Part shown: positions 1 through 11,700 of the stretch, piece by piece
Layout of the letters: every line of letters begins with the position of its first letter
How positions within the stretch are numbered: position 1 is the first letter of the stretch
DNA from: Drosophila persimilis
Lineage: Eukaryota; Arthropoda; Insecta; Diptera; Drosophilidae
DNA: 64,000 bases
Direction of reading: 5' to 3'
Assembly (NCBI RefSeq): GCF_003286085.1
Contig: NW_020825298.1
Span: 2,294,001-2,358,000, forward strand
Notes under the pieces: model-generated
The model's input: only the letters and a program-made list of their open reading frames with translations
Database searches by the model: none
Told to the model about the DNA's origin: nothing
Made by a program: the position numbers and the translations under genes

Positions 1-2454
1 CAGGTTCTTCATTAGCAAAACCTAAAGATCAGCTTCAAGTCCCCCAGCAAACAGAGCATAAATCCCAGTACCGACAGTCTCCATTGTTCTGACTTTTTCC
101 TGTTGTTGCAGCTACTAGTCGTTAAAGTAAATTAACAGCTCTCTCTCTCTCTCTCCCACTCTCTGGCCAGCCCTGAAAGTAGTTCCTTTTGTGGAGCCCC
201 AACCCCCACCCTTTCAAGTGCATCGAGTGGGCCGGAGTGTGCGTGCCAGTCCTTCGAGTTATGATTCGATGCTTATGGCATGTAGCCATGTTGCCCCATC
301 CATCTGTGCGGGGCATGCATGTACGAGTGTGTACGTGTGTGGCATCCTTGGCCGCTTGTCGGGAATCGGTGTTAATGCCACTAATTGACTTGCCGCGTGT
401 TTGCCTGAATGCCGATTGCGGATAGGGCCTTATTAGCCGTCAATTTCAATCCCTCTAATATTTAGCTTGGCCCTTGTGGACCCTGTTTAACTGCCTTCAA
501 CTAATACCAGGCATTAATTCAAGGCTTTCCTTCGTTTAGGTATCGATGGCTCAAAAGCTGCATAATTTATTATGTAGGAGGAGCTTCACCAGCACCGGCA
601 GCAGTAACCTGAACCGAACAAAAATTTCAAAGGTCGTTGCTCAGCCATTTTATGGCCTAGAAGAAATGGTTCTGGTCCGCACCGCAGCCTCCGAGCCTCC
701 GACAGCTTCTGGTTTTTGTAAAAGGCAATGCCTGTTCCCCTGTCAAACGCTTCGTTGGTCCTTCAGGCGTTGAAAGTTGGTGCTCTTCCATGCCGACACC
801 TTTCCCGGGGACTTAACGGGGCATTACGGTCGAAGAATGCCAGAATGTCTGCCCAGGAAGCACAGAGAATGCGAAAAACACAACCAAGGATCATTAGGCA
901 GTGTCAACAAGCGGATTGCCTGATTGGCCAACATCCAAAATTGATGGAAAATTCATGGAAAACGCATTGAAAACTCATGGAAAAGAGCAACCCATTCGTT
1001 GTGGTATTTTTGTTTTGTTTTGGGGCTTTATTGATTTTTAAAAAAGTATTCTTAAATGCTAACTACTAACAAATTGTCCATTAACTAACGTAAATTTAAT
1101 TAACCCTTTTATTTTTTGTTTTTTTTGTTGTTTTTCGTTTTTGTTGTTGTTGCATATGACTCATAATTTAATACATATTACAATATTATTATATTCAATA
1201 TTTTTGTGTGTTCCGTTTCTGTTTTGGATTCCGTTGTTGTTGTTGTTGTTTCTTTTCGGGGATAGAATCTATCTAGTGTATTGGCTAGTAAATGCAGAAA
1301 TATGAAATTTGTTTGATCAACACTCGTTTTCTGTTTTTTCAGTTTTTCTGTTTTTTGGGTAATTAAATTTATGTTTAATTGTAGTTTAATTAGTCTATTA
1401 GTTGGTTTTCGCTTTAATTGCCTTGAATTTAATTTAATCATACAATTACAGAATTTAATATGTACAAAATTATGTTACATTCACCCAGTTTTTTTTCCCC
1501 CCCCTCATTTAGTTTTTGAAATTCCAGCCAAAAGTTGCATCCGTTTTTTCCCCCTTTGTTCCGGAAACTTTTGCGGCCACGTGTGGGTGTCCGCCGGTGT
1601 GGGCTCCGTGGCACCGACAGCTTCAGGTGCTACCTGGTAGGCAATCGGACACGTTCCCCAAACGGTGGCACCGCAAAGTTGCACTGTTTCCCCGGCGTAC
1701 GGCGGGGGTCTGGTTTTCGGTTCGACTTACGTGCTAGAGAGCCCACGCCGTATTTATACAGGGTCTTTAACTAGTATTTTTCAAGTTTTATAAACTCTTT
1801 TAGTAGGCTTAATATACTTATATATTCGTAGTGTTTTTCGCTTGAATTTCTTTGATTTCTTAGTTGGTTCGATAGAAAATCATTGAGAAGAATAAGGAAG
1901 GAATGTACAGAGAGGAAGATACAGGACAGAGGGACCTAAACAGATATCCCAAGGGTTGAAATAAAGTCAAGACAGAAGAGGGTAGAACCTTGAAGAAAGT
2001 TATATAGGTTCTACTAAAAATTGGCCCATAGAATTACCCAGAATTGTAAATGCAATACAAGTTGGTCCTTAAAGTGGAAGAGTCTGAAAGATAGGCCATT
2101 CAGTAGTGGTATTTATTATAATCATAGTGCTTCCAAGAAGTAAATCGAAATGAGGGAAAGAAGTATACTTTTAGTAGGAATAGAAATCGGATGTACACCC
2201 TTCTATAGCTTATTCGTTAGAACAGTTATCAGCTTATATTAGTCTTAAATTCCACAGTTAAACCACAAATATATCCGTTTATATATATATATAATACATT
2301 CAATTGTAATCCTAGCCAGACACACGAATACACAAAAACATATTTTCGGTTGGAGAGTGTGCTCTCCCCTCGCCACCCCCTCCTGCCGGATAATGGCATG
2401 GCATATGGCCATAATGCTTACAGCTGAAACATCGGTTTAACTACAACTTAACTA
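1..2454 (-). other. CadN2 3' UTR and downstream DNA
   Basis: No coding sequence supported. From about 1000 to 2330 the DNA is AT-rich with several AATAAA hexamers on the minus strand, consistent with a long 3' UTR. A CT microsatellite lies at 138-155. Bases 1-1000 are mixed intergenic-like sequence. Confidence 0.6.
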
Positions 2455-2460
2455 TTTATT
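2455..2460 (-). terminator. Poly(A) signal immediately after the CadN2 stop
   Basis: AATAAA begins one base past the TAA stop. A functional signal so close would leave almost no 3' UTR, so a downstream one is more likely. Another AATAAA lies at 2112-2117, and further TTTATT (plus sense) hexamers occur near 1026 and 1108. I cannot tell which is used. Confidence 0.3.
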
Positions 2461-2461
2461 T

Positions 2462-2760
2462 TTATAATACAACTTTGTCGGCATCGGGCTTGGGGCAGCC
2501 ACCGCCGGGCCCGGCACCGCTGCCCGTTGCAACCACAGCGAGGACACCGCTGTCCGCCGGCAAGGATACTGCTCCTCCTGCAGCTGCTGCCGCTGCTCCT
2601 TTTGATGATGATGTTGGTGGTGGTGTTGCTGCTGCTGCTGCCCCGTCCGTGGGGGGCTGCTTGGCTTTCGCCTTATCGTGCACGTACATGGCGGCGAGCG
2701 CATTGAAACGTGGACCCCAATTTTGTAAATAGTTAAAGTCTTGATTCTCATCATCAGTGC
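2462..2760 (-). CDS. CadN2: CadN2 last coding exon: end of beta-catenin site and low-complexity C-terminus
   Basis: A 299-nt coding segment (phase 1 in) ending at TAA, residues 1697-1795. [18 protein letters not shown] and ALAAMY complete the catenin-binding region. The remaining ~70 residues are Ala/Gly/Pro/Ser-rich with two polyalanine blocks coded by GCA/GCT/GCG runs, and end DKVVL. The catenin site is textbook while the extension looks repeat-driven and is likely to vary between species. Confidence 0.95.
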
Positions 2761-5700
2761 CTGCAGAACAGAGGGAACAAGAGCTGCATTAGAGGTCTCC
2801 TTATGGAGGGGCAGGGGCAGGGGCAGGGGCACGCGGTACCTGAGGCCAACGAGCTGAGGGACTCTGCTATGCTGCCACTCCCCTCGAAGGTGAAATTCCG
2901 CAGGTCATCGAAGGGCGGGGCATTGGGATCCTTGTCGATGCGCTGCTTCCGCTCCTCCATCAGATAGGCCACATTCAGCTCCTGGCCGGGCGGCAGCAGT
3001 GTCATCACAGGATCTACACCCAAGACAAACATTACCACAATTACTGGGGCACTTCCCACACGAGGGCACATGTGCCACACGACGACACACGCCACACGCC
3101 ACATCGCGGCTGTTTACTCACAGATGATGGGCATCTTGCAGGCGGCAATGTCCGGCGGCATGGAGCCGCCACCTTGGGCGCTGATTGGTATTTGCAGTGG
3201 CGTTATATCGAAGGCCGTCATATCATCCTCGCCGCCGCCCTCGTCCTCGTAGCTGATTACCGTTTCGCGCACATCCTTCTCCGGTCCAGAGCGCTTCTTC
3301 TTTTTGGTCGTTTTTCGTTTCCGAGAGTACAGTACAAAGATCAGGGCCAGAACTGAAAGCAAACGAAACATTATTTAATATTACGTGTTTTCATAAGTGC
3401 ATGCGAGAGGTGCAACAATTTATAAGTATATCAATTGCAAGTATTTTTTTTGGTTTATTCTGAGATAAGCTCTACAAAATTGTTCCCAGTGTTCCCTTCC
3501 GTTGCCCTCTTTACAGTTTTCCGCTTTTTATTGTCCCCTGCCTCTAGCATTGCGAGTGAGAGAGTGGGTGGGGAGAGCAACGACTCGCTCAGAGAGGATC
3601 AAAAGGGTCTAGAGGAAGAGAGCGCGCGTTGAGCGTATGTATGTAGAAAAAAGAAACGACACAGCGCGCTGCAGCGGAACAAAAAAAAAACAATTTATGC
3701 AAAAAAAATATGTTTATCCACATATGTAAATAGCACATACATATGTACATACTTAAATATATACACATTTGTATATCAGAAATTTCTGCACTTTTCCTTC
3801 TTAGATCAGCATTTCTGCCGCCATTTTGCCTCCTTCTGCGCCCCCGCCCTTTTCCAAACCCTTTTCTTGCGCTAAAACACATTTAATTTGTACATTTATA
3901 TATGCACTGCACTGAACTTCATTTCACACACCTGCTCGACATTTTTCCCGATGGATTTCCACCATTTTCCGCATTTTCTCGAATTTAAGCGCGGAGCCAA
4001 CATACAGAACGCGCGCTTTGCCGACGGTAAAATGAAAGTGAGAGCGCTATAAATGCGTTTTTTCTTTGATCTCCTGCTTCTATTCCTTATTGCTCTCTCT
4101 CTCTCTCTCTTACTCTCTCTCCAGCTTCTTTTGCAAAAACGAAACGAAAAAAAAGCTTGGACAACTAAAATAACAGATTTTAGATTTTTAAACTTCTTTC
4201 TCTGCTACTGCAAGGAGAGATCATTTAATTTAATAAAACTAAGTCATTTCACCATACGCTGCACCTTCACCGCGCACTGTAAATCACTCACTAGTCTCAC
4301 CATCTCACTCCCACTCTCACACTCTTTTGATCACTCTTTTCAGTAGCAGAGGCAAACGACAAGGAGCATGTTGAAATTATTAAAGGTGCTTCGCTAGCTC
4401 TGTTCGGGTCTATTTACGCTCCGCACAACTGAGAGCGATTGCTTGGCGAGAGAGAGAGAGAGAAACACCAAGCTTGCTGTTGCGCTGAGCAAAAGGTGTC
4501 GTGAGAAGAGAGCGCGTTGCTGCCGAGCGTGGGTGGAGAGAGGACAATTAGGAAGAGTAGCAGTCAAGGGCGTACCCATGTGCCAGAAGGGGGATCGCTG
4601 GTCGCCCCTTCAGCATACATATTATTGGAAAACATATGCAAATTTAAATATAAAGGTTTGTGCTGCCCTCATCCAATCTTCCTAAATGCATGTAATATCA
4701 TCATCTAACGCGTAACAATCACGGGCCCCCTTTGCGAAATACTGGGTACGCCCTTGGCAGCAGAATGAGAGATCAAAGAATGAACGCATTTGCAGCGCTC
4801 TCACTCAAATTTTTTCAACCGGTCAAAGCGCGCGTTCTGTAAGTCGGCTCCGCGTTTAAATTCGAGAAAATTCGGAAAATGGTGAAAATCCATCGGGAAA
4901 AATGTCGCGCTGGTGTGTGAAATGAAGTTCAGTGCAGTGCATATATAAATGTACAAAATAAATGTGTTTTAGTGCAAGAAAAGTGTTTGGAAAAGGGCGG
5001 GGGCGCAGAAGGAGGCAAAATGGCGGCAAAAATGCAAATCTACGAAGGAAAAGTGCAAAAAATATGTATTTTATATGTGCAATGTTTGATATATATGTAT
5101 GTATGTTGTTAAACATAATACTTTTGCTTAAATTCGTTTTTTTTTTATGTGTAAAAATCTGGAATGTGTTTTTTCCTTGTCTCGCCTTTTTTTTTCGCTG
5201 GATCACATGAGTTCTAGCAATGTGTGTGTGTTTGTGTGCGTGCTTGAAAAATCGTCAAGTTTCGTCCCTTTCCCACTCCCTTCAATGGAGAGTAGTAGTG
5301 GGATGCAGTGAAGAAGAGAATCAAAAAGGAGAGAGTGCTCTCGTTCCAAGTGAAGTTTGATGAAAGGGTGAGGCATTACCAATAGTGCTGATCTGACTCT
5401 CTCTTGCTTGGTGTATTCACACGAACTTCCGCCCACTAACGCCTCACCTTAAATAAATATGCTTAAAAATTGTGCTCTTATTGGAAATCATTTTGTGCGT
5501 TTCGTGCGTTTATGGGTAAGTGAGAAAAGAAACGACCCCTGTACTTAAATATAATAATACAGAGAATATCCATCTCTTATTCCCACTTGCAACTTGCACT
5601 TTGAAATCTCTACCTGCAGTAAAAGTATCTTTCCATTTAATAACTATCGTGCTCTTTACAGTTCTCATTTAATTTACATTATCTACTCTCCGCCAACCTT

Positions 5701-8700
5701 CCTGTCTGCTCCTCATTAAAGTCTCTCTATTTTTCTTTCCAACGTTGCTGCTTTCGGAAAAAAGAGGAGCAAAAAGTGTGAAGCAAATACCCAGTACAGT
5801 GGGTACTGCTGCTGTGACTGGCAGTCCGTGTTGGGGGTGTCTGTTAACTGTCAGCCCCATAACAACAACTCCATTTACATTTAATGAAGGTAATTAAATG
5901 TAGGGAAAAATGTTATTCTTTTTGCCGTTTCCTGCATTTGCACACTTACAGAATGGAGAGGGAGGAGGGAGGAGGGTGGAGAGCAGGTTCTAAACTGATA
6001 AATATGAGAGGGAACGCATTTAATTGGTCTCCAGTTCGTGATGTAATTAATATTTTGTTGATGTTTTTGGTGTTTTTGGACATTATGAAATGTACATTTC
6101 TGTGTAATTGGCTGTGAGAAATAGCTTTACTCAAAGGAAAATCACAGCAAAGCTCCTTCAACAATTCCAAGAATTAAGCTTAAAAAAATACTAGTATTTT
6201 AGTTTTAAAAAATGAACTTTGTTGCATAAGTTTTTGTCGTTTTTGGGGATCGTCGGTTGGCAGTTATTTGGCAACTAATGAATCCAGTCTTAGCCTTTTA
6301 GCCTCGAAGAAATGTGGTACGAAAAAGCAACATCCTGTCATTTGAGACAGAGTTTTAATTATTTTTACTTGGCTGTTTGCTTAACCCCACAGTGCCAGAG
6401 CCAGAGCCAGAGCCAAGTTAATATTCCTGTCAACTGAAGCGCAAATGATAAAATGCATGTCGACTCGAGAGAACAGAACCCAAGCCCCAAAACCGTCTTT
6501 CCTGCCCCCCACTCGCTTTCTTTTTTTGGTCCTGTTTACACGACAAACACAGAGAGTGATGGTTCAAGAGACCCAGTTCAGAGGATTCGCAGTCCCGAGA
6601 ATATGTTCCAGTGGCTGGAGCCGAGAGAAACTTATTAATAACTTTATGCTACTTAAGGAAACTCAAGGAAAAAGGCAAGCCGAGAGCCAAAGAGAGAGAG
6701 AGCTGAGGGCAGAACTTAACAAGTTTTCATGGTGGAACGACTTGAAGTTGGACTTCTGGCAGCACTAGAAATGTGCATTTGGAATGTGGAATGTGGAATG
6801 TCGAATGTTTTTGGCCTGTAAGCGTAATCCGCTTAGATGGCAAATGGCTGTCAATGGGGGTGTGGCCGTGCGCCCCTCTCGACTCGTTTTTGTCTTGGCC
6901 ACTTCGGAGCCCGAGGCGTTTCCCTTGGGGCGCTTCTGTCGTCCCAAGTTTAATGCAACAATTACAACATAAAGTTGCAACACGCCCGGAAAACCCCAAA
7001 AACCGAAAATAGTTCATTGCCAGTTCTTGGCCGTGAAGCTTGAAGTGCATTAAATTGTGTCCTCCCACCGCAGAAAGGAGCGACAAAACTTTCTAAATTA
7101 TCTTGCCACACAAGTTTTGCTTTTAATGGGGGGGGTTCCCCTCCCCCTCCCCACCAGCCCCATCAATGATTCGCCTTAAAAGCGAGGGGGGGGGTGGAGC
7201 CAAAGCCAAAGGCTGACCAAATCTGTTTGGAAAGTTATGCGAATCGAAGGAATGTCATTCTTTGGGATTAATTATAAGTTGAATCCGTTTTTAATTAGTT
7301 AAGAAATAACCGAACAGAAGCTGCCGAAGGGAGTTGGAAAAATATTCTTGAAATTTAATTAAATCTCTGACTCTCTCTCCCTCTCTCTTCCAGTGCGGCT
7401 TGGCAGGGGAGGGTGAGTTTTACACAAAAACAAAGATACAAATGTATTTACTCTTTTTACAACACATATGCGATAATCCCAGCTTTTATTTGCTCAATAA
7501 ATAAAACCTAATGTCCTTCCAATGCCATTAAATCTAATTTAATTCCATTGCAAACAATACCCACAAAAATTCAAAGCATTAAATTATTCAAAATATCCAA
7601 TTTTTGTGGCAAATTAAAAAGGGGACTTCCCTTGGCCCCAAAAACCGATTTTAATGGCTGATTCCCTTGCACAAATTTCACAATATTCTTTTTTTTGGTA
7701 AGCGGGCCAGGGCCAACTGTTCATTCATCAACCTTTAATCAACATTAGAGATACCCACAAGCCGAAAAACTACATATAAAAAAACAAAAACAAAAGCCAA
7801 AAGGCAAGAATATCCTGTACTGAACAGGAACAAAAGCGGAAAGGAGAGCTCTTTAACAGCCTTTGTTTGCCCTCAACTATGGAGCCACGGACGGAGCCAA
7901 GGAATGCAGGGAATACTCGTATCTTGAACCCTGAACCTGCTGACCAGGCCGGTGGGAGCGGGGAGGGGGGAGGGGGCGGGGGCTCATCAAAAGTGCCATC
8001 GGGATGGGTTTTGTGCAAACAAGCAGGTTTTTGTAGTGGCTCTTCCACTTGAAACTTTATGCTAAAGTACAGTTCAGCGATTCACAGATTACACGGCTGC
8101 AGGAACGGGAGAAGAGCAGGGAGCAAAGTACACGGGGTGACAGGCGGACAGGAGGACAGAAGGACAGGCGGACAGGACATGAAAAAGCGTTGACTGTAAA
8201 TAATGTTGGATAATTATTTAGTTTGTTTTTCATCTTCACGCCACTTAAAGGCACGAAATGGGAATTCAACAACAACAAAGAACCAAGAAAGCAAGCCACG
8301 ACTTTGAGAAGTGAAACTTGCGATACCCTGGGAGAACTATGGGAACTATGGACCCCAGAAATCATCCGAAAGACTGATAGATAGGTAGAGAGAGGCGTTC
8401 CGGGCTGTGACTGCAAAAGGGCTCCTATTACCCTCTCGAAGGAATTTATGGTTTGGGTTCTTGAAAAATTTTGCACATCATAAAGCGGACAAGTGGGGGG
8501 AAAAGTCCAGAGAACAGAGTGGAGAGTGGAGAGTGGAGTGTATTTTTGTGCCTCGTCGCTTATTTATTGCGCCTATTTTGCGGTTTAGCGGTTTTATGGC
8601 CACTCCCTGGCATCGCCCATTGTTTGCGGAGCATCTTCTGGTGGGCCCCGCAGGCAACTGGATAATTATCTGGCTTAGCAGCGTCTAATTAGCTTAAGGT

Positions 8701-11700
8701 TCCGCTTTTGTTACACTGCAATTTCAGAGCAGGACTACGTTTTGGACCCATTAGAGTGGGGCCCGGGCACAGGCACAGGCACAGGCACAGGGATACGGAT
8801 AAATCAGCGTCACTTTTAAATATGGCCAAAAATAAATTGCCTACAGCGGGGCACAGATCGGGTGAGTAGGGTAGGGGACGGGGGGGAATGTACGCGCTAA
8901 TTGAAAATCCTTTCAAATCCCAGACGAGCCGGCGAAACGAAAATAGATTGTCGCGCAATGCGTACGAGAAAACGCATTTGCATGGCCAAAACGAGAAGAG
9001 AGAAGGGGAGAGGGGGAGAGGAGAGCGGCCCAGAGAGCGGCCTGGACTGGAGCAAAGCTGAAAAACAGAAAAACCAAAAAATAACCAAATGGCCAAAGCC
9101 ACTTAACACTCGTTCGGGAAATCCATTAAGTGCCAGAATTTTGTTGAAATTTTATTCTATTTTTTTCTGTGTGTGTGTGTTTTGAAAAAGTAAGCAATAA
9201 AATGGCGCAAATTGGCTTAGGCAGGGGTTATAAATGGCCAAAATGGCAGCGCCCACTGGCCAAAGACCCAAAGCGTGGAATCCGATTGCGAATTGGGAAT
9301 TAACTGGAGGGAAAGTCCCAGGAAGTGGAGAAAATATTTCATAGGTTTTTCTTGAATTTTATTAATCTGTGGAAAAGTCTTTTAAGTGATTTTAATATAT
9401 ATTTATTTCTTCCTCTGCCAAGAAGTGGAATTTTTAACAATATTTATCTATATATTTCCCTGAAATATAAGAGAGTATTTGTATCTTCTTGAAGCTACGA
9501 GTCGCTTGCCATTTTTTCGCTTAAATTAAAAGATAAAACACAGTGTAAAAGCTTCAGCCATTTCTCTGGCATTAATTAGCCGCTAAAAAATATGTTCACC
9601 CCATTTATTTTTAAGCTAATCCAACAAATTGCCCTTGTCTGAAAGCAGCAAAAAAATAGTCGCCTCTGCTGGCACTTTGTGTTGCTGAAAATGCAAGGGG
9701 TCCCGGCCACGTAACCCTCGTTAGAGAGAGAGAGAGGGAGAGGTCCTTCTTCCATATGCATACACAGACCCAGCCGACGACTGTCCAAACAGATGTCAGT
9801 GTCGTAGGGGGTTTTGCACATTCATGTGAGTGTTTTTTTTTTGTGTGGAGCCTCTGGAACCCACTGAAAATTGCATTAGCATGGGGAGAGCAGAAACACG
9901 GCCAAAGAACAGTCGAATGGCAGGACAGTCGCTCGCTGGGGGACCAAGAAGGCCCGCTGTTTAAGCCGCTTAATTGACACACACACGAACGGGGAAATTT
10001 GGAAGCCGCTTTGCGCCGCCAAGAAGAAGGGAGAGCCCCACAATTGTGGCCACATTTCGTACTTACTCAATATGATAATCAGGCAAACGAATATGGCGCC
10101 GAGGGCCCCCATGCTTAGCTTCAGGCGCTGGCCCTCCTGCACCAGCTCGCAGTTCTCGCCCCAGTAGCCCTCCGGGCAGATGCAGCGATACCGCAGACGG
10201 GGCTCCAGATTGATGCACGTGGCCCCATTGAGGCAGGGCAGATCCAGGCATTCGTTGCGATCGACACAGCCCTTGGTGTCCGACGACATGATGCGTCCCT
10301 CGCTGCAACTGAAATGGAAAGAGGCACGGGGGATTAGGACTTTGGAGGCGATTACTGGAAGCTGGAACATGGTACCCTGTAGAGGCAGGGCACGGAGGAA
10401 GGATTGGGCTTGTGGGGGAAGATGGAACTGAGAGCCTAGATCCCCTAGGATGAAGAGTATCCCCCGGCTGGTCGCTGGGCTCCAACTTTTTTGCAGCCAA
10501 AGTTGTGTGGCCCACTGCGAAGGGCGGCGAAGGGCGTGAAGTGGTGGTCCCAGGGGGGGAGAGAGGGTGAAAATTTAAAGCTTAAATTTCTAGAATTTAA
10601 GCCCGGGGCATTCCCTGTGGTCGCCACGTCTTGGTGTCTCCGACTGACACAATTTCCAGAGGCATTGCGTTCACGGCTGCGGGCCCCACAACTGGCAGTG
10701 GAATTGGGGCTAAAGTAAGCATAATTTATGACACGTCGACACCTGAAGGGGGCGGCAGCTAGAAACCTGGGCCACTATTTAAATTTATTTAAAAAATGGT
10801 GCAAGGCAAACACGTGTCGGGGAAATCATACCAGGCCCCCAGATGTTTCTGTTCCCGAAAGCAAATGGAGCGAGAATGGAGCTTACTCTGCGGGGGCCTT
10901 GCGGGGGCCGTGCGGGGGGTGGCTGCTGGTGCTCTGGCAGTGAAGGTCCTGTGCGGTTGCGGAGGACAGGACACCGACAGCGACACCGACAGCGACATGA
11001 TGCAGTGCCAGATTGGGTGGAGGCAGGAGGTGGGACTGGATGATGGAGTCACTCTCTGCAGAACTAATGATGTGGAAAATGTGCTCGGCAGAGAGCAGCA
11101 GAGAGCCCATCATCGATGAGGTGTTGCAGATGGCAGCAGCTAGAAACCTTAGGATCAAGGGGCATGCCCCAGATACCAGATACCAGATATATGTATGTAC
11201 GGCTTCCTGCGGCGTCTGGCAGGGCCCGAGAGGACATGTGATGACAATTGATATTATTTGTTTTGCATTCGGAGTCAATTTGCTGTTTGCCATTGTCGGG
11301 TAGAGAGTGGAGACTGGCAGGAGGGGTTTTTCCACCCCCCCACCCACAAATCGATGTCCTGCCTTAATGGGAAATGGTAAAAGGAAACTGTGGAGCACTG
11401 CTCGCAGTTGTAGCTGCTGTTTGGAGGACGAAAGCACCTTTGACAAAAGTTATAATTTGTTTCCTTCCGCCTGGACTCTCATTCAATTAATCATATTGCC
11501 CCTTCGGTGTCTCGTTTCAAAGGAAAAGTTCTAGTAATTAGCTGGGAAAAACCATAAATTCCTCAACACTGGCAATTCAATTTAATTAGCCCCACAGGAG
11601 GGCAGGGGGGGTACTCACGTGCACTCGTATTCGTTCCACAAATCGACACAGTCAAAGGGATCCGGGCAGATGACATTGGAACAGGGCCTGTTCGAGGGAC

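Larger units (their letters stand above)
3353..10066 (-). other. CadN2 intron, 6.7 kb, with inverted repeat
   Basis: Intron splitting the membrane helix. It contains the large inverted repeat (about 3670-5150) with a nested MITE-like element, GA/CT microsatellites, a GACAGG-rich tandem at 8138-8178 and a CACAGG tandem at 8768-8791. No second EGF/membrane-helix exon was found in it. No other gene is supported. Confidence 0.85.

Noticed and set aside
10883-11446. 187-codon minus-strand frame in the 1.3-kb intron
   Set aside because: No domain, no start context or splice link, and it runs through simple repeats.
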